Assembly (NCBI GenBank): GCA_035495315.1
Contig: DATJGF010000107.1
Location: forward strand, 1-55,423
Origin: DATJGF01 sp035495315
GTDB lineage: Bacteria > Verrucomicrobiota > Verrucomicrobiia > Limisphaerales > UBA8199
Length of the DNA: 55,423 nucleotides
Direction of reading: 5' to 3'
The notes beneath the pieces were generated by a model. That model searched no databases, was not told the origin of the DNA, and was given only the letters and a program-made list of their open reading frames with translations. Position 1 is the stretch's first letter. Each line of letters starts with the position of its first letter. The position numbers were made by a program, and so were the translations under genes. Of the stretch, positions 53,440 to 55,423 are shown piece by piece.

Positions 53440-53913
53440 ATGGCAACAGCAGCAGATATTTTAGGTCTAAGTCGCAAAACCAAAATCCCAACCCGTTGGG
53501 CCCGTCACTACCACGACCTGTGCGCCGAGCGTGACAAACTGCTCGCGCGCGACTGCTCCGCATCTGAATTTCCCGCGGTGAAATTGGATGATCTGACCGA
53601 GGCGGCCTCCGAAGAATCGCAGCGCAGCATTTCGCTGGTCGCCGCGACGGCGACGCAAGCGAGCATTTTCGAGGTGCTCGCGGCGCTGAATCGCATCGAG
53701 CGCGGCACTTACGGCGTTTGCGAACTCACCGGCCAGCCGATCGAATCCGAGCGCCTTGAGGTCATTCCCTGGACACGCTACTCGTTTGCGGGACAAAACG
53801 AGCTCGAGAAATCCGGGGCGACCCGCAAGCATGCGTTGCCGGCTTTGTCTTCCGTCAGCGACGGGGAAAATGTGGGGGACGAGGATGGCGAGGGGGACGA
53901 GGACGGGGATTAA
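53440..53913 (+). CDS. DksA/TraR-like protein with degenerate zinc finger
   Basis: A 157-residue protein. The C-terminal half has the DksA/TraR pattern 'LAALNRIERGTYGVCELTGQPIESERLEVIPWTRYSFAGQNELE', but only one of the usual four zinc cysteines remains. The N-terminal 90 residues should form the coiled coil that enters the RNA polymerase secondary channel. The last 20 residues are an acidic Asp/Glu/Gly run coded by GACGAGG-type repeats. It may be phage-derived or a host regulator. Confidence 0.75.
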   Translation: MATAADILGLSRKTKIPTRWARHYHDLCAERDKLLARDCSASEFPAVKLDDLTEAASEESQRSISLVAATATQASIFEVLAALNRIERGTYGVCELTGQPIESERLEVIPWTRYSFAGQNELEKSGATRKHALPALSSVSDGENVGDEDGEGDEDGD

Positions 53914-53919
53914 CGGGTC

Positions 53920-54065
53920 TCAGTTGTCAGTTGTCCGTGGTCCGTTGTCCGTGGTCAGTAGTGCTTTGGGGACAAAAGTGTTACCTATGTCCTGACCCAA
54001 ATGTGTTACTGATGTCCTCACTGAGCCCTGCACCTGGCCAGTGACTACCGACAACTGACCACTCG
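53920..54065. repeat. Inverted pair of heptamer arrays (TCAGTTG / CAACTGA)
   Basis: Left 53920-53961: six units TCAGTTG, TCCGTGG or TCCGTTG. Right 54045-54065: three units of the complementary family (CTACCGA, CAACTGA, CCACTCG). The spacer includes two copies of a GTGTTAC-N2-ATGTCCT motif, at 53978-53993 and 54003-54018. Confidence 0.8.
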
Positions 54066-54163
54066 GCGGGTTTTACGCGCGTTGCGGCTGGACGGAAATT
54101 GGCCGGGCGGTGTATCGGAAAACGCCGCTGATCTATTTTGAACGCCGGCTGGTCTCTAAGAGC

Positions 54164-54285
54164 GAACATTGAACATCGAAGGTCGAACGCTGAACATTGA
54201 AGCAACGACACCTTTGGCGCGTCCGATATCGCCAGAATCGCTGGTTCAAAATTCGATGTTCAAGGTTCAGTGTTCGAGGTTCGGT
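54164..54285. repeat. Inverted pair of heptamer arrays (GAACATT / GTTCAAG)
   Basis: Left 54164-54198: five units such as GAACATT, GAACATC and GAAGGTC. Right 54244-54285: six units such as GTTCAAA, GTTCAAG and GTTCAGT. The same unit family as the pair at 39750-39936 but more diverged, with a 45-bp spacer. It ends 14 bp before the tRNA-Gly 3' end. Confidence 0.8.
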
Positions 54286-54298
54286 TCGGCCCTTGATT

Positions 54299-54372
54299 TG
54301 GAGCGGGTGATGGGAATCGAACCCACGTGTGAAGCTTGGAAGGCTTCCGTTCTACCATTGAACTACACCCGC
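54299..54372 (-). tRNA. tRNA-Gly (TCC)
   Basis: The minus strand forms a full cloverleaf: acceptor GCGGGTG/CACCCGC, D arm TAGTTCAATGGTAGAAC, anticodon arm GAAGCCTTCCAAGCTTC with anticodon TCC, T arm GTGGGTTCGATTCCCAT, and an encoded CCA. Confidence 0.97.
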
Positions 54373-54450
54373 GGTGCACAAAGAGTTTAGCCGCATGGTT
54401 GGGGTTGTCAATTATCTCGCATGCGAGAGTTTGAGCGAGGTTGCAGGCAT

Positions 54451-54523
54451 CAAAAACCGCTAAAGCGGTTCATGGCGTCTCGGGCGTTGGTACACCCAAC
54501 TAAAGTTGGGTGTTAATGAGAGG
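54451..54523. repeat. REP-like element, left of the transposase gene
   Basis: Order: hairpin ACCGCTAAAGCGGT, spacer with GGGCGTTGGTACACC, hairpin CCAACTAAAGTTGG, then GTGTTAATGAGAG. The copy at 55332-55407 is almost identical and in the same orientation, so the two flank the transposase gene as direct repeats. Confidence 0.85.
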
Positions 54524-54740
54524 TTTAGACAAGTGCCTCCGATCAAGTTGGGGTGCTAATGTGAGGTAGAGAAGTGCCTCCGATCAGGCTGGGTGTTAAT
54601 GAGAAGGTACAGAAAGTGCCTCCGATCAGGTTGAGGCGCTAATGAGAGGTATAGAGAAGTGCCCGCGATCAGGTTGGGTGTTAATGAGAGGTGCAGAAAG
54701 CGAGTCGTGATACATCAAGTTGAGTGCTAATGAGGCTCGG
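54506..54740. repeat. Degenerate tandem array with about 42-bp period
   Basis: Units begin TTGGGTGTTAATGAGAG near 54506, 54548, 54588, 54631, 54673 and 54720 and contain GTGCCTCCGATCAGG. Spacing is 40-47 bp. It appears built from the distal end of the REP-like element. Units vary in sequence and length and no unique spacers alternate with a fixed repeat, so it is not CRISPR. Confidence 0.8.
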
Positions 54741-54800
54741 AGGAAGCGTGGCTCGCTGCACGAACAGAGAAAGAGACGGCGCTCTCATTAACACCCCGCT

Positions 54801-55286
54801 TTAGCGGGGTGAAAGAGGTGTGAGCGGATCCTGAACCGCTTCAGCGGTTTCATCATCCCGCCATTTCAGTCCGTAGCGCTCGACCAGGAGCTTGAGTTCC
54901 TCGGAGAAACTCCTTTTGCGATGATGTTCTTCTTGCGTGGCGATATACCTGGCTACCTCGCCAACACCCGAGTGCGAAACGGAGAACGCTCCATAACCGC
55001 GTCCCCAGGCGAATTTACACGGCAGCAAGTTGCTCTGGTTCACCCAATGGGAGGAACTTCCTTTCAGCAGTTGCATGAGTTCTTCCACCGGGATCCGCGT
55101 GGATAAATCCAACAACACGTGAACGTGGTCGCGATTGACGTAGTTGATTTTTACGTAAACCCCTTTTTGAGCAGCATATTCAGACAGGTAAGTGGAAAGC
55201 TTTGCTGCGATTGGCTTGGAGATAACAGGCCTTCGTTCCAAGGTGGCCCAAACCAGATGCAGCCAAATACGCGCATAAGAATGCAT
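54801..55286 (-). CDS. REP-associated tyrosine transposase (RAYT, Y1 family)
   Basis: A 161-residue single-domain HUH nuclease from the ATG at 55286. The HUH pair is 'DHVHVLL' (His54, His56), the catalytic Tyr is Tyr114 in 'VARYIATQEEHH', and 'PCKFAWGRGYGAFSVS' is a family signature. RAYTs are domesticated IS200/IS605 relatives that recognise and spread REP hairpins. The flanking REP-like elements and the related element at 22759-22830 are its likely targets. Confidence 0.9.
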   Translation of the reverse strand: MHSYARIWLHLVWATLERRPVISKPIAAKLSTYLSEYAAQKGVYVKINYVNRDHVHVLLDLSTRIPVEELMQLLKGSSSHWVNQSNLLPCKFAWGRGYGAFSVSHSGVGEVARYIATQEEHHRKRSFSEELKLLVERYGLKWRDDETAEAVQDPLTPLSPR

Positions 55287-55331
55287 TGGCACGGAGTAAA
55301 GATACTTGACTTTGATGGGGATTGCAAGCAG

Positions 55332-55407
55332 CAAAAACCGCTAAAGCGGTTCAGGGCGTTTCGAGCGTTGGTACACCCAACTAAAAGTTGGGTGTTAATG
55401 AGAGGGG
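55332..55407. repeat. REP-like element, right of the transposase gene
   Basis: Same order and nearly the same sequence as 54451-54523, starting ACCGCTAAAGCGGT. It begins 46 bp before the transposase start, so it lies in the promoter region of the gene. Confidence 0.85.
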
Positions 55408-55423
55408 GTGAAGGGCATGGTTG

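Larger units (their letters stand above)
53914..54298. other. Repeat block between the DksA-like gene and tRNA-Gly
   Basis: No gene in 385 bp. Two inverted pairs of heptamer arrays and a duplicated GTGTTAC motif fill most of it. Confidence 0.75.
54373..54800. other. REP repeat region beside the transposase gene
   Basis: No gene in 428 bp. It contains a REP-like element at 54451-54523, a degenerate tandem array at 54506-54740 and a further palindrome at 54783-54811 (TTAACACCCCGCTTTAGCGG). Confidence 0.75.

Noticed and set aside
54299..54372. tRNA-Gly as the attachment site of the phage module
   Set aside because: I found no duplicated tRNA 3' end on the other side of the module and no integrase gene, so the idea has no support in this window.
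54506..54740. Tandem repeat that could be taken for CRISPR
   Set aside because: Repeats vary in sequence and spacing, no unique spacers alternate with a constant repeat, and no cas gene is present; it matches the REP element instead.

Overview
The window reads as a chromosomal segment of a Verrucomicrobiota bacterium, most likely of the Pedosphaera/Limisphaerales type (inferred, no search run). The grounds are an ECF sigma factor next to a Ser/Thr kinase and a giant WD40 protein ending in a DUF1080 domain, an NHLP-type peptide exporter, a Tat/Sec-targeted sugar isomerase-like protein, and a very high load of dispersed palindromes and short tandem repeats.

Layout. 1-9 kb is mostly housekeeping: the end of a Gfo/Idh/MocA oxidoreductase, uvrB, ptsP (Enzyme I), a PfkB sugar kinase, a YhfC-like membrane protein and an M28 peptidase. 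9.1-18.8 kb is a three-gene signalling cassette on the + strand: ECF sigma factor, a Ser/Thr kinase carrying three TIR/DUF4062-like domains, and a 2,023-residue STAND NTPase-WD40-TPR-DUF1080 protein. 19.4-33.6 kb is a minus-strand peptide secretion locus. Read 5' to 3' it holds a 63-residue double-glycine precursor, a terminator, two glycosyltransferases, a cyclic-nucleotide-binding protein, TolC, HlyD, a C39 peptidase-ABC transporter, a second NHLP ABC transporter, a hybrid histidine kinase and a sigma-54 response regulator. 34-44 kb holds a clan-A glycoside hydrolase-like protein, tRNA-Val, a DoxX-like membrane protein, a lipoprotein phosphatase, a sugar isomerase-like protein, tgt, an MBL hydrolase and two response regulators. 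44.6-53.9 kb is a phage head module (Mu-like small genes, terminase, portal, HK97 protease, capsid, connector) with no tail, lysis or integrase gene in view. The right end has a DksA/TraR-like protein, tRNA-Gly and a REP-associated transposase inside its own repeats.

The strongest candidate for an undescribed system is the secretion locus. The precursor has a 20-residue leader ending in Gly-Gly and a 43-residue core without cysteine that is 40 percent Ser/Thr. It is followed by two glycosyltransferases of different folds and a complete three-component exporter with TolC, which suggests a secreted glycopeptide. A good sigma-54 (-24/-12) promoter sits before the precursor, and the far end of the locus encodes a sigma-54 activator, so the pathway may be regulated by its own two-component pair.

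A second theme is an unusual repeat system: tandem arrays with a strict 7-bp period and several unrelated unit sequences. Four loci carry them as inverted pairs, and some lie in frame inside the STAND and phage portal genes.
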